From the NCBI GenBank assembly GCA_003245875.1, contig QKBW01000030.1:1-11813 (forward strand): a stretch of 11,813 bases of DNA. Direction: 5' to 3'. Each line of letters opens with the position of its first letter. Position 1 is the first letter of the stretch. Of the stretch, positions 10,937 to 11,813 are shown piece by piece. The translations under genes and the position numbers were made by a program. Origin of the DNA: Candidatus Kaiserbacteria bacterium. GTDB taxonomy: Bacteria; Patescibacteriota; Minisyncoccia; Phycocordibacterales; UBA918. The notes under the pieces were generated by a model. The model did no database searches. It saw nothing but the letters and a program-made list of their open reading frames with translations, and had not been told where the DNA came from.

Positions 10937-11813
10937 CCTTGAGGAGTGTTTCCATTTCCTCCTGTACCACCCGAGCATCACTCCAAGGTTCTTTGGTATT
11001 GTTTGGTCCCATGATGTACGGATCAGTACCTTTGCCAGAAATCAGTACGTACCCTCCGGCACTGGCTTTGTGCAAGGCGGTATTGATGGCTTGGCGTCGA
11101 TCCATGACGACCTCTAGTTTACTGGTGTCTGTAATGGCTGCAGCCATTTCGTCTACGATCTTTTGCGGATCTTCATCGTAAGGATCTTCGTTGGTGAGAA
11201 TAATGTGGTCACAGTATCGCTCGGCAATCGCAGCCATTTCCGGACGCTTCCAAGTGTCACGCCCGCCACCGGTGTTACCCAGCACACATACTTTCGGATA
11301 TTGCTTGAAGGCCTCGTAGAGAGCGGTCAGAGAATCGGGTGTGTGCGCGTAATCGACGACAGCAGTAAAGTGCGTGTGGTGCTCGGCTGGTGCATGAAAT
11401 TGTTCGACACGCCCCTTGATGGTAGGAAGTTGGTGCAGAGCCTTATCAATATTTTTCATTGATACTCCGAGTGCGCGCGCTAAGGTTAATGCGGCGAGGG
11501 TGTTATATACGTTAAACAGCCCTACCAGAGGTACCCGAAGGGTGATCTCTTCCGTGCCGTCGGCAAAGATCAAACTGCTGCCATCCTTATGAAGGGTGTA
11601 CAGTTTGAGCTGTTTTATGTTGTAAGGAAGTTGGTGTTCAACCGGTGTCTTAAGGAAATCAGCGCCATGCTCATCGTCAGAGTTGGCCACGATATAGCGT
11701 GGACGCTTGCGCGAACGAGTGAGTTGGTGTGCTATTTCTAATTTTGCCGCTTTGTATGTTTCAAATGAGCCGTGTGATTCGATGTGTTCAGGGGAGAGGT
11801 TGGTAAAGATAAG
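10932..11813 (-). CDS. murE: UDP-N-acetylmuramyl-tripeptide synthetase MurE, C-terminal part, cut by window edge
   Basis: The frame is open to the right edge and 293 residues are visible; a GTG at 11690 is internal, not the start. MurE adds the third amino acid to UDP-MurNAc-L-Ala-D-Glu in the cytoplasm. Visible signatures are FTNLSPEHIESHGSFETYKA (3-22 of the visible part), which contains the Mur-ligase central-domain His, then LVGLFNVYNTLAAL (96-109), VVDYAHTPDSL (152-162), GNTGGGRDTWKRPEM (179-193) and the C-terminal ISGKGTDPY (258-266). The substrate-selecting motif, DNPR in enzymes using meso-diaminopimelate, reads EDPY here (209-212), so the amino acid added is uncertain. The N-terminal domain and ATP P-loop lie outside the window. 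It converges with the methyltransferase gene on a shared terminator. Confidence 0.93.
   Translation of the reverse strand, partial: LIFTNLSPEHIESHGSFETYKAAKLEIAHQLTRSRKRPRYIVANSDDEHGADFLKTPVEHQLPYNIKQLKLYTLHKDGSSLIFADGTEEITLRVPLVGLFNVYNTLAALTLARALGVSMKNIDKALHQLPTIKGRVEQFHAPAEHHTHFTAVVDYAHTPDSLTALYEAFKQYPKVCVLGNTGGGRDTWKRPEMAAIAERYCDHIILTNEDPYDEDPQKIVDEMAAAITDTSKLEVVMDRRQAINTALHKASAGGYVLISGKGTDPYIMGPNNTKEPWSDARVVQEEMETLLKE

Noticed and set aside
11688..11690. GTG as the murE start codon
   Set aside because: The frame continues upstream to the window edge with MurE central-domain sequence, so this Val is internal.
1..11813. CRISPR array, insertion sequence, integrase or toxin-antitoxin genes
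   Set aside because: No direct-repeat series, transposase motif or paired terminal inverted repeats were seen; the palindromes present are explained as terminators or RNA stems, except the hairpin at 6715-6751.

Overview
The window looks like ordinary chromosome from a small-genome bacterium of the Candidate Phyla Radiation (Patescibacteria), most likely a Parcubacteria-type lineage. This is inference from the gene set and gene shapes; no search was run. The evidence is: a DNA polymerase I with no room for a working 3'-5' exonuclease, a very short polymerase III delta subunit, a YebC protein lacking its usual middle domain, peptidoglycan genes (a class A PBP and MurE) kept alongside a type IV pilus ATPase, and tightly packed genes with compact terminators. 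TGA is used as a stop (ruvB, tsaE), so the code is standard and not the recoded code of Gracilibacteria/Absconditabacteria.

Layout. Bases 1-722 (minus) hold the N-terminal third or so of a class A penicillin-binding protein, running off the left edge. It diverges from tyrS (801-2042, plus), which ends in a strong two-way hairpin terminator shared with a minus-strand block. That block, read from right to left, is ruvB (4541-3567), yebC (3507-2965), ruvC (2913-2443) and a small, extremely acidic protein (2383-2105). Terminators separate ruvB from yebC and yebC from ruvC, and a TATAAT-like box lies before each of yebC, ruvC and the acidic gene, so these may be separate transcription units rather than one operon.

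Bases 4542-4968 are the only long non-coding stretch. They carry a strong plus-strand promoter (TTGACA, 17 bases, TGC-TATCAT), about 310 bases with nested long-range pairing including an 18-bp helix, and a terminator. I read this as a stand-alone structured RNA of a class I could not recognise; it is the most interesting feature here. The minus-strand type IV pilus/type II secretion ATPase gene (pilB-like, 6693-4969) ends against the same terminator.

A plus-strand block follows: tsaE (6784-7221) overlaps polA (7218-9596) by 4 bases, and the holA-like gene (9602-10294) begins 5 bases after polA. A tRNA-Lys(UUU) gene (10346-10418) with its own promoter sits only 9 bases before a SPOUT-class RNA methyltransferase gene (10428-10898). 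The window closes with the minus-strand C-terminal part of murE (11813-10932). The methyltransferase gene and murE converge on one near-perfect palindromic terminator that contains both stop codons.

The genes cover replication and repair (polA, holA, ruvB, ruvC), translation (tyrS, tRNA-Lys, tsaE, the methyltransferase, probably yebC), cell wall synthesis (PBP, murE) and pili (pilB). No mobile element, CRISPR array or phage gene was seen. Apart from the non-coding RNA and the acidic protein, the content is core housekeeping.
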